Notes under the pieces: generated by a model | What the model saw: the letters and a program-made list of their open reading frames with translations, nothing else | Database searches by the model: none | Told to the model about the DNA's origin: nothing | Program-made: the position numbers and the translations under genes | Shown here: in pieces, positions 1-8,876 of the stretch | Position numbering within the stretch: position 1 is the stretch's first letter | Layout: every line of letters begins with the position of its first letter | NCBI GenBank assembly: GCA_021772985.1 | Contig: JAJFKX010000033.1 | Span: 1-42,604, forward strand | Direction: 5' to 3' | Origin: Gammaproteobacteria bacterium | GTDB lineage: Bacteria; Pseudomonadota; Gammaproteobacteria; Xanthomonadales; Wenzhouxiangellaceae | Length of the DNA stretch: 42,604 bases

Positions 1-3000
1 TTATCGCGGGGATATATAGGCCGTGGTGGTCTGACGGCGGAGCGATTTGTACCGAACCCGTATGGAGATAAGTCAGAGCGATTGTATCGGACGGGTGACA
101 TAGCGAGATACCGTGAAGATGGAGAGCTTGAGTATGTAGGCCGGATTGATCACCAGGTGAAGGTGCGCGGTTTCCGGATTGAGTTGGGTGAGATTGAGAG
201 CCGGTTAGAGCAGCAGGCTGGTGTAGAGAGTGGTCTGGTGCAGGTTCTGAACAGTGACTTGGGTCAGCAGCTGGTGGGTTATGTGGCCACAACCGAGTCG
301 CTTGATGAGGTTGAGCTGAAGAGTGCATTGCAGGCGGTGTTGCCAGGTTACATGGTGCCGCTGGTGATCATGCAGCTGGAGTCATTCCCGTTAACGGCCA
401 ACGGCAAGGTTGACCGAAAGGCATTGCCGATGCCGGACTGGGAAGCTTACCGCCAGCAGTATGTAGCGCCACGCGATGAAGTGGAATCACAACTGGTAGA
501 GATCTACCAATCACTGTTGCCGGTGAAAAGGGTCGGTATCAATGACAATTTCTTTGAGCTGGGTGGTCATTCATTACTAGCGACTCAACTGATCAGTAAA
601 GTGCGTCAACAACTGCAGGTTGAACTGCCGTTGCGGGTGTTATTTGATCAGCCGACGATAGCAGGGTTAGTGAAGGCGTTGCAGTCGTACGAAGGTGCAA
701 TGGTATTGCCTGAAATTAAGGAGGCTGCTCCGGGTGGGTCACTGCGGCTCTCATATTCTCAGCAGCGGTTGTGGTTTATCGATCAACTGGAAGGTGGCAG
801 CACACAATACAGCATGCCCAGAGCTTACCGGCTCAGCGGATCATTAAATCAATCAGCTTTCCTGCAGGCGATTACCACAATTGTTGAGCGCCATGAAGTG
901 CTGCGCACAAACTATGTCAGCCGCGATGGTGAAGCTTATCAGGTTATCCGGCAGAATTTTGACTTGCCGCTGGATGTGTTTGATTTAAGCGATCAGGGTG
1001 CCCAAAGCCAGCAACGGGAAATAGATCGTCTGGCCGAACAGGATACTGCTCAGCCATTCGACTTGAGTGCGGATTTGATGTTGCGGGTTCAGCTGATCAA
1101 GCTATCCGATGCCGAGCATATATTGCTGATGAACATGCATCATATTGCTTCTGATGGCTGGTCGATGGGTATTTTACTAAATGAATTAAATGCCCTGTAT
1201 CTTGCATTTAGCCATGACCAGGCCAACCCACTGGCGCCATTGCCGATACAGTACGCAGATTTTGCTCAATGGCAACGTAACTGGCTGCAGGGTGAGGTAT
1301 TGGCACAGGAGCTGGATTACTGGAAAACCAGTTTGGCTGATATACCGATGGTTCATGGCCTGCATCTGGACAAGCCGCGCCCAGCCCAGCAGAGCTTTAA
1401 CGGCAGTGTGCATACGCAGTGGCTGGACAAGGCTGTAATGGATCGCATCAAGCAGACCTGTCAGCAGCAAAAAGCGACCTTGTTCATGTTTTTGCAGACG
1501 GCATTTGCCGTGTTGTTGAGCCGTTACAGCAATGAAACCGATATTGTAATGGGTACACCGATCGCGGGTCGCACCCACAGTGAGATCGAAGGGTTGATTG
1601 GCTTTTTTGTCAACACGCTGGCGTTGCGTACCCAGCTAGCAGGTGATCTCAGTTTTGAGCAGGTTCTATCGGCAAATAAGCAAACCATTCTGGATGCATT
1701 TACGCATCAACACATACCGCTTGAGATGTTATTGGAAGAGCTGAAGGTTGAGCGTAGTTTGCGGCATAGTCCGGTATTTCAGATATTGTTCACCTTGCAG
1801 AATAGTGAAGGCGTAACAGCTGAAACGGGTGTGGCAGGCGAATCGGAGGTATCGGGTTTGCAGTTGAGTCCGGCAAATCGGCAATACAGTTTTATCAAGT
1901 TTGATCTGGAGTTATTTGCTCAAGAACAGGACGATGGGCTGGTAATGGCCTGGAACTACAACACCGACCTGTTTACAGCGGAGAGCATTGAACGGTTGGC
2001 GGAAAGCTATCGGATGTTATTGGAAGCGATTGTTTCTGATGCTGATCAGCTGATCAGTGATTTACCACTGTTGTCTGCTGATCAGCAACAGCAGCAGCTG
2101 TCCTGGAATGACACATCATTACCATTACCGGCTGTACAGGCCATTCATGAGCTATTTGAGCGACAGGCTGAAATAAATCCGGATGCCATTGCGGTGGTGA
2201 TGGGGGATGTGCAATTGAGTTATGGGCAACTTAATCTGCAGGCGAATCAATTGGCGCATTACCTGTTATCCCGCGATGTAACAATCGAGCAGCGGATTGG
2301 CGTATGTATGCAACGCAGCCCGGAAATGATTGTTGCATTATTGGGCATATTGAAAGCTGGGGGCGCATATGTGCCACTGGATATGGCTTATCCGCGGGAG
2401 CGGCTGCTGTATATGTTGCAGGATGCCCAAGTTGGATTATTGTTATCTGCCGGTGATGCGGCAATGGCCAATCAACTGGGTGTTCAGTTATTGAATCTGG
2501 ACACCTTGGCAGATCAAATAGCAGATTGCAGAACAGATAATCCAAAATTGCCGGTTGCTGATGAAAATCTGGCCTATGTGATTTATACCTCCGGCTCAAC
2601 GGGTCGTCCGAAAGGGGTTGTGAATACTCATCATGGTTTATTGAATCTGGTCAGCTGGCATATTCAGGCCCACTCCGTTGCTGCAGATCATCGCGGCAGC
2701 TGGTTGGCAAGCATAGGTTTTGATGCTTCAACCTGGGAAATATGGCCGTATCTGTCGGTGGGTGCGAGCTTGTGGGTGGTCAGTGATGCACAACGGGCTG
2801 CACCAGACAGGTTATTGTCTGGATTGAAAGCCTATCAGGTCAGCCATTGTTTTATGCCGACACCGTTGGCTGAGCGATTGGTAGATAGCGACTGGCCTGA
2901 AAGTATGGCTCTGAAAGTGCTGCTGGTAGGTGGAGACAAGCTCAGCGGTTACTGTTTGCCGCCGGGTGTGGGTACTCGTCTGGTGAATCATTATGGACCA

Positions 3001-4632
3001 ACCGAGACAGCAGTCGTCGGTACCTATGGTGAAGTGGATGCAGGATTTGACGGCGTACCATCAATTGGTAGACCAATCGCCAACATGCAGGCGCATGTAT
3101 TGGATGGGTCTCTGGGGCAATTGCCGGTTGGAGTGACAGGTGAGCTGTGTCTGAGTGGTTGCAGCGTGGCACGTGGCTACATGAATCGCCCTGGTTTGAC
3201 GGCGAGTGCTTTTATGCCTGATCCATATGCATCGCAACCGGGGGCGCGGTTGTATCGCACAGGAGATCTTGTCAGTTATAGCAAAGATGGAGCTTTGGAA
3301 TTCAAGGGCCGGATGGATGCCCAGATAAAAGTACGAGGATTCCGGATAGAGCTGGGAGAAATAGAAAACCGGTTATTGGAACTGCCGGGGGTGAAGGATG
3401 CTGTGGTGTTGGTATTGGATGGTGCTCTGGGTCAGCACCTGGTAGGTTATGTGGTCTCGGCAAAGCAGTTTGATGAGCCTGAACTAAAACAGGAATTACA
3501 GCAGATGTTGCCGAATTATATGGTTCCGACTGCGATAGTGAGTCTTGCTGCATTTCCGTTAACAGCCAACGGCAAAGTGAACCGCAAGGCATTGCCGGAA
3601 CCGGACTGGGAATCATATCGGCAGGCATACGTGGCGCCACGCAATGAGCTTGAAGGCTGTTTGGTTAAAGCCTATGAAGAGTTGCTTTTAACCGATAACA
3701 TCGGCATTAATGATAACTTTTTTGACCTGGGGGGCAGTTCTCTATCAGCCATTAAACTGGTCGATATATTAAAAAATAAATTTGCTATCAATATCACTGT
3801 TAAAAATGTATTTGAATACCCACAGATAGAACACCTGGCAAGCCATGTTCAGCAGCATGACGGTGCGGATCATGAAACAACAGGTGCTCTAAATGCATTG
3901 TTCCAAACCAATCCGGAACTGGACACGGTATATTTTGTACCTGGCATTGGTGGGATGAGTGTATCGTTTATAGAACTGGCCAAAGCAGCTGGCGGAATGT
4001 TTAATGTCAAGGCTTTTGAGCACCAGGGAATTGTTGGCGACCTTGAACCGCATGACAGCATGGCTGACATTGTTGATTGTTTTGTAGCTGAATTATTGAA
4101 GCAGCAGCCTGACGGGCCCTTTTATCTGGCCGGGCATTCATTTGGAGGTTGTGTTGCATTCGAAATGGTTCAAATATTAAATGCCGCAGGGCATGATGCA
4201 AAATTGGCCCTGATGGATAGTATCTTATATCCATCGATGCATGCCGGAAATACTGATCAGATAAATGTGCAAAATCATGCTGAATTAATCGGTCAGGAAA
4301 TAAGTAAACAGTATGTGGGTATGGATTCTGCAGCAAGTTCTGATTCACATACCAAGGTTTTATCCGACAGGTTGGGCAAGGTTTATTCAAAACAAATAAA
4401 AATTAATGATAATTACCAGCCTGAAGGAACGATAAGTAATCGCATCATGCTGTTCTACGCAGCACAATCAAATGCGACAGTATCCAGTGATGAATATTTT
4501 GAGGCGATACAAAAACTGACAACTTCAGAAGTGCAGCGCAAAGTTGTGTCTGGAGATCATATGTCAATGCTTAAGGATGAATCTGCAGCACAACTGGTAG
4601 TGAGTATTGCCGAGTTTATAAAGGCGAGTTAA
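1..4632 (+). CDS. Non-ribosomal peptide synthetase, C-terminal part (A-T-C-A-T-TE), 5' end outside window
   Basis: The frame is open from base 1, so the gene is cut by the left edge; 1543 codons are visible. Order by window codon: end of an adenylation domain (YRTGD, then NGKVDRKALP near 135-145); carrier domain with GGHSLL, phosphopantetheine Ser191; condensation domain about 245-680 with HHIASDG at 380-386; complete adenylation domain about 710-1205 (YTSGSTGRPKG, NHYGPTE, YRTGD, NGKVNRKALP); carrier with GGSSL, Ser1247; thioesterase from about 1300 with GHSFGG, Ser1380, and a likely His1520. No epimerase domain is seen, so the condensation domain is probably of the L-to-L type. The enzyme adds the last residue and releases the peptide. 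Manual alignment to GrsA gives specificity residues D-A-W-F-L-G-H-V-V plus the invariant Lys, close to a leucine signature. The product is unknown. Confidence 0.97.
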   Translation, partial: LSRGYIGRGGLTAERFVPNPYGDKSERLYRTGDIARYREDGELEYVGRIDHQVKVRGFRIELGEIESRLEQQAGVESGLVQVLNSDLGQQLVGYVATTESLDEVELKSALQAVLPGYMVPLVIMQLESFPLTANGKVDRKALPMPDWEAYRQQYVAPRDEVESQLVEIYQSLLPVKRVGINDNFFELGGHSLLATQLISKVRQQLQVELPLRVLFDQPTIAGLVKALQSYEGAMVLPEIKEAAPGGSLRLSYSQQRLWFIDQLEGGSTQYSMPRAYRLSGSLNQSAFLQAITTIVERHEVLRTNYVSRDGEAYQVIRQNFDLPLDVFDLSDQGAQSQQREIDRLAEQDTAQPFDLSADLMLRVQLIKLSDAEHILLMNMHHIASDGWSMGILLNELNALYLAFSHDQANPLAPLPIQYADFAQWQRNWLQGEVLAQELDYWKTSLADIPMVHGLHLDKPRPAQQSFNGSVHTQWLDKAVMDRIKQTCQQQKATLFMFLQTAFAVLLSRYSNETDIVMGTPIAGRTHSEIEGLIGFFVNTLALRTQLAGDLSFEQVLSANKQTILDAFTHQHIPLEMLLEELKVERSLRHSPVFQILFTLQNSEGVTAETGVAGESEVSGLQLSPANRQYSFIKFDLELFAQEQDDGLVMAWNYNTDLFTAESIERLAESYRMLLEAIVSDADQLISDLPLLSADQQQQQLSWNDTSLPLPAVQAIHELFERQAEINPDAIAVVMGDVQLSYGQLNLQANQLAHYLLSRDVTIEQRIGVCMQRSPEMIVALLGILKAGGAYVPLDMAYPRERLLYMLQDAQVGLLLSAGDAAMANQLGVQLLNLDTLADQIADCRTDNPKLPVADENLAYVIYTSGSTGRPKGVVNTHHGLLNLVSWHIQAHSVAADHRGSWLASIGFDASTWEIWPYLSVGASLWVVSDAQRAAPDRLLSGLKAYQVSHCFMPTPLAERLVDSDWPESMALKVLLVGGDKLSGYCLPPGVGTRLVNHYGPTETAVVGTYGEVDAGFDGVPSIGRPIANMQAHVLDGSLGQLPVGVTGELCLSGCSVARGYMNRPGLTASAFMPDPYASQPGARLYRTGDLVSYSKDGALEFKGRMDAQIKVRGFRIELGEIENRLLELPGVKDAVVLVLDGALGQHLVGYVVSAKQFDEPELKQELQQMLPNYMVPTAIVSLAAFPLTANGKVNRKALPEPDWESYRQAYVAPRNELEGCLVKAYEELLLTDNIGINDNFFDLGGSSLSAIKLVDILKNKFAINITVKNVFEYPQIEHLASHVQQHDGADHETTGALNALFQTNPELDTVYFVPGIGGMSVSFIELAKAAGGMFNVKAFEHQGIVGDLEPHDSMADIVDCFVAELLKQQPDGPFYLAGHSFGGCVAFEMVQILNAAGHDAKLALMDSILYPSMHAGNTDQINVQNHAELIGQEISKQYVGMDSAASSDSHTKVLSDRLGKVYSKQIKINDNYQPEGTISNRIMLFYAAQSNATVSSDEYFEAIQKLTTSEVQRKVVSGDHMSMLKDESAAQLVVSIAEFIKAS

Positions 4633-4668
4633 AAATTAACTTTACAATGGAATGATTACGGAAAGAAA

Positions 4669-5973
4669 ATGATAATCAATCAGCAAGCAAGCTTTGATAA
4701 GTTCAAGAAAGAACTGAACTATTGCTATGAAAAAGTACCATTTTATAAAAAACATTTAGATAGTGCCGGTGCCAGGCCCGATAGTATTCATGCAATACGA
4801 GATATTATCAATTTGCCATTTACTGAAAAAAAGCATTATCGGAAAAATTTTCCATTAGGTGTACTGGCGCAAGGATACAAACCCAATGATCCCCGATTAA
4901 CAAGAAGCCAAAGCTCAGGAACAACTGGAGAAAGGCTGGTCACGGTTGAAGCCGGCATATTGTTGCTGAACCGTGCCATAAAATGTGCCAGGGTAAACCC
5001 CTCCATCAACAAAGCCCTGTCCAACTATGTCAAAAAAACCTGCCGCTATGCAGCCCCGAACTGTTCTGATGTAGAGTGCGCCAATCCCAATAGCACTATG
5101 CAGGACAGAATTCTGGATGACGGTACACTGGTGTTACCGGTTTATCATGATTTGTTGACCACTTCAGAAGAGTTGATAGCCAGAGCGCTTGAAGAGGTTT
5201 GTGATTATCAGCCTGATCTTTATTACATAGACCCCACCCATTTTGCTTTTCTGGCCAGGCAGGCGAAATCGCGTGGTATCAGTTTGCCCGATGCACCTGT
5301 GATGGCAACTTATACCGGACCAACCTTATGTGCCAGACGCCAGATTAAAGCCGCTTTTGATGGCAAGCGTTCCGTGATTGAGTTACTGGCTTCATCGGAA
5401 ATGGGCTGGATTGGTATGGAGTGTCCGCATGGCCGATTGCACTTGAATACGGATTCATTCTTTCTGGAAGTAATCCGGGATGGAGAGTATGCCGAATTGG
5501 GGGAATCCGGCGAGTTATATATCACCAGTCTGGATAAAGGCGCGCTTCCACATATTCGTTACAAGACCGGAGATGCTGTGAAACTGCTGGATGAGCAATG
5601 CCCCTGCGGTAACCCATTACCGGTCGCAGCCATGCAAGGCAGAATGATGAATTTCATCAAGCAGAACAATCGTTACATCGCATCGCCTTACGAAATTGAT
5701 CAGTTGATTGGAGCGCCGGCCTGGCTTGACCAATACCAATGCCACCAGATAGACGAAAATTCTGTAGTCCTTAAAATCATTGTCAATGATGATTACCAAC
5801 CAGAGCAAGGTGAAAAATTGGCTGCTGAAGTGAAAAGGTTTTTAGGTGAAGGCTGGTCGGTACAGCTTGAAAAGCTTAATTACATTGCTACCGAGCGATC
5901 CGGCAAATTCCACGCAACTAAATCAGATATATCTACCCCAACTGTTTTTGGAGAAGCAAATGCAATTGCTTAG
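4669..5973 (+). CDS. PaaK/CapK-like adenylate-forming enzyme (phenylacetate-CoA ligase family)
   Basis: The 434-residue protein has the hallmarks of the PaaK/CapK branch of the ANL superfamily: an N-terminal segment with YCYEKVPFYKKHLD, a phosphate-binding loop SQSSGTTGERLV near residues 81-92, YKTGD near 298, and a C-terminal lid with ERSGKF near 413. These enzymes activate a carboxylic acid as an acyl-adenylate and usually pass it to CoA or another thiol. CPCGNP near residue 310 resembles the cysteine cluster seen in some members. The ATG lies 36 nt after the synthetase stop with a purine-rich stretch before it, so it is probably co-transcribed. The substrate cannot be read from sequence. 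It could activate a starter acid, a tailoring acid or a carboxylate destined for sulfur transfer. Confidence 0.85.
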   Translation: MIINQQASFDKFKKELNYCYEKVPFYKKHLDSAGARPDSIHAIRDIINLPFTEKKHYRKNFPLGVLAQGYKPNDPRLTRSQSSGTTGERLVTVEAGILLLNRAIKCARVNPSINKALSNYVKKTCRYAAPNCSDVECANPNSTMQDRILDDGTLVLPVYHDLLTTSEELIARALEEVCDYQPDLYYIDPTHFAFLARQAKSRGISLPDAPVMATYTGPTLCARRQIKAAFDGKRSVIELLASSEMGWIGMECPHGRLHLNTDSFFLEVIRDGEYAELGESGELYITSLDKGALPHIRYKTGDAVKLLDEQCPCGNPLPVAAMQGRMMNFIKQNNRYIASPYEIDQLIGAPAWLDQYQCHQIDENSVVLKIIVNDDYQPEQGEKLAAEVKRFLGEGWSVQLEKLNYIATERSGKFHATKSDISTPTVFGEANAIA

Positions 5974-7183
5974 TGAACAATACAAAGAAAAATTCCAAAA
6001 GGATTTCCCTGGTTTATCTACAGAACTGGATGGCTCGCCAGTCATATATCTTGATAATGCGGCGACAACACTTAAACCAAGAGCAATGGTTGATGCATTG
6101 AATGAATATTACCTGGGCGTTTCCACCAATATTCACAGAGGCAAACATTATGCCATTGAAGAAGTATCCAACCGTTATGAACAGGCCCGGTATAAAGTTG
6201 CTGAATTAATCGGTTGCCATGGTAATGAAGTGGTGTTTGTGCGCAATACCACGGAAGGCATTAACCTTGTGGCTAACGGTATTGAGTTAAGCGCGGACGA
6301 TGATGTTATCGTTTTTTCAGATGCGCATCATTCCAACATGTTGCCATGGCTATCCAGGGCCAAAGTTCACTTTGTTCAGTTTTTAGAAGACGGTGGTATT
6401 GACTGGGACCATTACAAAAAATTGCTGCAGGTGCAGCCCAAAGTGGTTGCTATTAACTATTGCTCAAACGTAACCGGTGTTTATATTCCTTTACAGGAGA
6501 CTGTCAGCCTGGCAAAGCATTATGGCGCTATGGTGGTTGTAGACGCTGCCCAGGCGATACCGCACAGGCGGATGAATGTTGCTGATCTGGATATTGATTT
6601 TATGGCTTTTTCTGCCCATAAAATGCTTGGCCCGACAGGCATAGGCGTGCTGTATGGTAAGAAAGAACACCTTGGTCAACTGAAGCCCGGCAACATGGGC
6701 GGTGGCATGGTCGACTGGGTAGAGTTGGGCGATTACCGCCTGAGAAAAATACCGCACAGATTTGAAGCCGGGACACCACATATAGCCGGTGCCTATGGTT
6801 TGTCTGCCGCGATCGATTATCTGAACCAGATTGGATTTGATGAATTACAGCAGGATGATGTCGCAATGGGTAAGTACTTGCTCGACAAAGCGCTGGAGCG
6901 TGATTATGTGAAAGCGATTAATCCTGATCCGAGCCTGGATAGAGGTGGTGTGCTCAGTTTGAGTATTCCAGGCATGGAAAACCTGGATGACTTTGCCAGG
7001 ATATTAAGTGATTCATTTGGCATTATGTGCAGGACAGGCCACCTATGCGCCCAGCCTTACATTGATGTGATGAGCAAAGGCCAGGTATTAAGGGCATCAG
7101 CTTATTTTTATACCAGCCTGGAAAGTGTTGATAAGTTTTTTGAAAGTGTGGATCAAATTGCAGACATGCTGCTGGCGGCCTGA
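5960..7183 (+). CDS. SufS-like cysteine desulfurase (class V aminotransferase fold)
   Basis: The 407-residue protein starts at the ATG at 5960, preceded by GGAG; a longer frame from 5846 exists but lies inside the upstream gene. It overlaps that gene by 14 nt, which suggests translational coupling. It has YLDNAATTLKP, the PLP lysine in FSAHKMLGPTGIG (Lys221), RFEAGTP, and RTGHLCAQP with the cysteine (Cys363) that carries the persulfide in SufS enzymes. The family removes sulfur from cysteine as a protein persulfide and releases alanine. No suf or isc genes lie nearby; the neighbours are a peptide synthetase and an acid-activating enzyme. A dedicated sulfur donor for the natural product is therefore more likely than Fe-S assembly, by inference. 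Confidence 0.88.
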   Translation: MQLLSEQYKEKFQKDFPGLSTELDGSPVIYLDNAATTLKPRAMVDALNEYYLGVSTNIHRGKHYAIEEVSNRYEQARYKVAELIGCHGNEVVFVRNTTEGINLVANGIELSADDDVIVFSDAHHSNMLPWLSRAKVHFVQFLEDGGIDWDHYKKLLQVQPKVVAINYCSNVTGVYIPLQETVSLAKHYGAMVVVDAAQAIPHRRMNVADLDIDFMAFSAHKMLGPTGIGVLYGKKEHLGQLKPGNMGGGMVDWVELGDYRLRKIPHRFEAGTPHIAGAYGLSAAIDYLNQIGFDELQQDDVAMGKYLLDKALERDYVKAINPDPSLDRGGVLSLSIPGMENLDDFARILSDSFGIMCRTGHLCAQPYIDVMSKGQVLRASAYFYTSLESVDKFFESVDQIADMLLAA

Positions 7184-7332
7184 GGCTGCAGCTTAATCAG
7201 CTTTCGTATGCAAACAGCTGGCAACTGAGTGTTGGTTTCGGTCTCTTCTAACCTCGACCCATCGGCCATTGGCCGACAGGCCGTTGGTTATAATTAAAGC
7301 TGGCCTGTCAGGTCAGCTCACAGCTATCAGAT

Positions 7333-7905
7333 TTAATCGTCATCCTGATCAGCTTGGTTAAGCGATAGCGCTTGTACCTGTCCACGCAGCTCGCCAGCGG
7401 GGAAAGCCGTGGTATGCAGGTTCCAGTAAATCAGGCCCGCATCAATAGCATCAGCAAGTGAACGTAAGTTGTTAACATTTTGGCCAACTACGCCAGGGCA
7501 AGGGTCTGTTGGCGGGAACTGGAAGTTGGAAATGCGGCCGATAATGGTATTGGAATCAAGTTTAACGACTTCACTGTTGTCCAGAGCTGGAGCTATCAGG
7601 TCAATAAAACCAATAGCAATCGGGCCATTGGCACCAGCAACATTGCAGTGCATGTGAAAACGTGTGACTTCACCTTCAAGATTGGTGAAAGTAGCCCTGA
7701 TTATGGCTACCCGGAAGTTTCGGCTGAAGGCGATGATCGCGTTCGCCCGGCCATCAGATACAACGGCAGGGTTTTGAACTTCTTCTGCAGCAGTTAACGG
7801 AGTCTTGGATGTGAAGCTCGCCGGTCCACTGGCCATAGCAGTTGAACAAATGCTAATTGCGGCAGCTCCAATAAGAGTAAATAATAGTCTGGTGTTCCGT
7901 TTCAT
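7333..7905 (-). CDS. Secreted CHRD-domain protein
   Basis: The 190-residue protein starts at the ATG whose complement is 7903-7905, preceded on the minus strand by GAGGAG; the frame remains open further upstream but lacks a better start. Residues 1-26 form a signal peptide (KR, hydrophobic core, AMA-S). The mature part matches the CHRD pattern: AAEEVQNP, HMHCNVAGANGPI, and near the end WNLHTTAFPAGELRGQV. CHRD domains were named from chordin and occur in exported bacterial proteins of unknown biochemical role. It ends in an acidic tail (DQDDD). It faces the flanking genes and is probably a single-gene unit. Confidence 0.85.
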   Translation of the reverse strand: MKRNTRLLFTLIGAAAISICSTAMASGPASFTSKTPLTAAEEVQNPAVVSDGRANAIIAFSRNFRVAIIRATFTNLEGEVTRFHMHCNVAGANGPIAIGFIDLIAPALDNSEVVKLDSNTIIGRISNFQFPPTDPCPGVVGQNVNNLRSLADAIDAGLIYWNLHTTAFPAGELRGQVQALSLNQADQDDD

Positions 7906-8117
7906 TTCATTCTCCTCAATATCCTTATTAAGTGATGTCCCAGCCGAATAGCCGGAACACATAAAGTTAGTGCGAAAGGCTTTGGAAAGGTTCAGGTATC
8001 GTGTATCGAAATAGCAGGGCATGCAAAACTCTCAGCCAAACCCAGCGGCCAGCAGCCGGTTTAGGGATGCAGGTTAGCCTTGTCACTCAGCAACTTGTGA
8101 TTAGCTCATTGGCTCGT

Positions 8118-8196
8118 TAATTATTGATTCAGAAACAATTAAGTCGATGTTCATAGGTCCTTTTCTATACTGGCTCCACCTTGAATATAGAAGGAG
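8118..8196 (+). promoter_or_regulatory. Conserved upstream region of small secreted protein, copy 1
   Basis: About 80 nt before the start codon is nearly identical in front of all three copies of this gene (compare 14057 and 18161). It includes a conserved TATACT hexamer at 8166-8171 that fits a -10 box, and an AAGGAG ribosome binding site at 8191-8196. I see no convincing -35 at the right distance, so an activator or another sigma factor is possible. The ATTG...CAAT block near 8124-8140 is conserved in all copies (the first base varies in copy 3). Confidence 0.6.
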
Positions 8197-8202
8197 TTGA
8201 TT

Positions 8203-8721
8203 ATGAAAGCCCGAATCTTATTAGTTGCCGTATTGGCCTTATTTTCAGTAGCTGCGGTTGCCGGCGGTCATGGTCAAAACTATAGCCTGCAGAAAGCTGC
8301 AGCAGAACTTGATTATGCAGCCAAAGACTATGCCAAACAGGTGCAATACCACGCACACTCGAGCAAGTTCAGAAAGGCCGCACGTCGGCTTGCCAGGGCC
8401 ACTGCAGATTTTTGTTACCTGGTAGAGCGTGGTGCTGACTACTATGAACTGCAGGACGCCTATGCCAATGTAGAGTCTCGTTTTCACAAGGTGCATATTT
8501 ATGCATCAAATTATGGAAGAGCCAGCTACGGTTATTCGAAAGTGCCGGATATCTATAAGGTCAAATACGCCTATGAAGATGTCAACAATATCTTAAGCCG
8601 TAAACATGATCGTTATTCTCGTAACTCGCACAATCGCGGTTATCAGGATCCAGGTAGAGTATTGAAGCGCCGGCTTCGTGATGCACAAGTTGGAATCTCA
8701 TTTGGATACCGTTTCAATTAA
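8203..8721 (+). CDS. Small secreted Tyr-rich helical protein, copy 1 of 3
   Basis: The 172-residue protein begins at the ATG at 8203, 6 nt after AAGGAG. Residues 1-22 are a clear signal peptide ending AVA-GG. The mature protein is rich in Tyr, Ala, Arg and Lys, looks mostly alpha-helical, has a single Cys in ADFCYLVERG, and ends with the aromatic GISFGYRF. It contains a repeated sense of YxxAxxDY/YxxVKYAYEDV segments. I do not recognise a family. Two further copies lie at 14144 and 18249, with copy 2 the closer. A periplasmic or surface role is inferred from the signal peptide only. Confidence 0.85.
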   Translation: MKARILLVAVLALFSVAAVAGGHGQNYSLQKAAAELDYAAKDYAKQVQYHAHSSKFRKAARRLARATADFCYLVERGADYYELQDAYANVESRFHKVHIYASNYGRASYGYSKVPDIYKVKYAYEDVNNILSRKHDRYSRNSHNRGYQDPGRVLKRRLRDAQVGISFGYRFN

Positions 8722-8745
8722 GCAATAATCACTACTAAGCATTCT

Positions 8746-8768
8746 GGGCAGCTTCGGCTGCCCTTTTT
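8746..8768 (+). terminator. Rho-independent terminator, copy 1
   Basis: A perfect 7-bp stem GGGCAGC/GCTGCCC closed by a TTCG loop is followed by five T. The same element follows the other two copies of the gene. Confidence 0.9.
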
Positions 8769-8876
8769 GTGTTTGCAAAAGATTGAAGTACCGCTATTTG
8801 TCTGGCAAGCTGGGTTGGGAATTATTGGTGTCTACACTCGTAGTACGCACGCGTACCTCTAAGAAGGCAATCGCCG

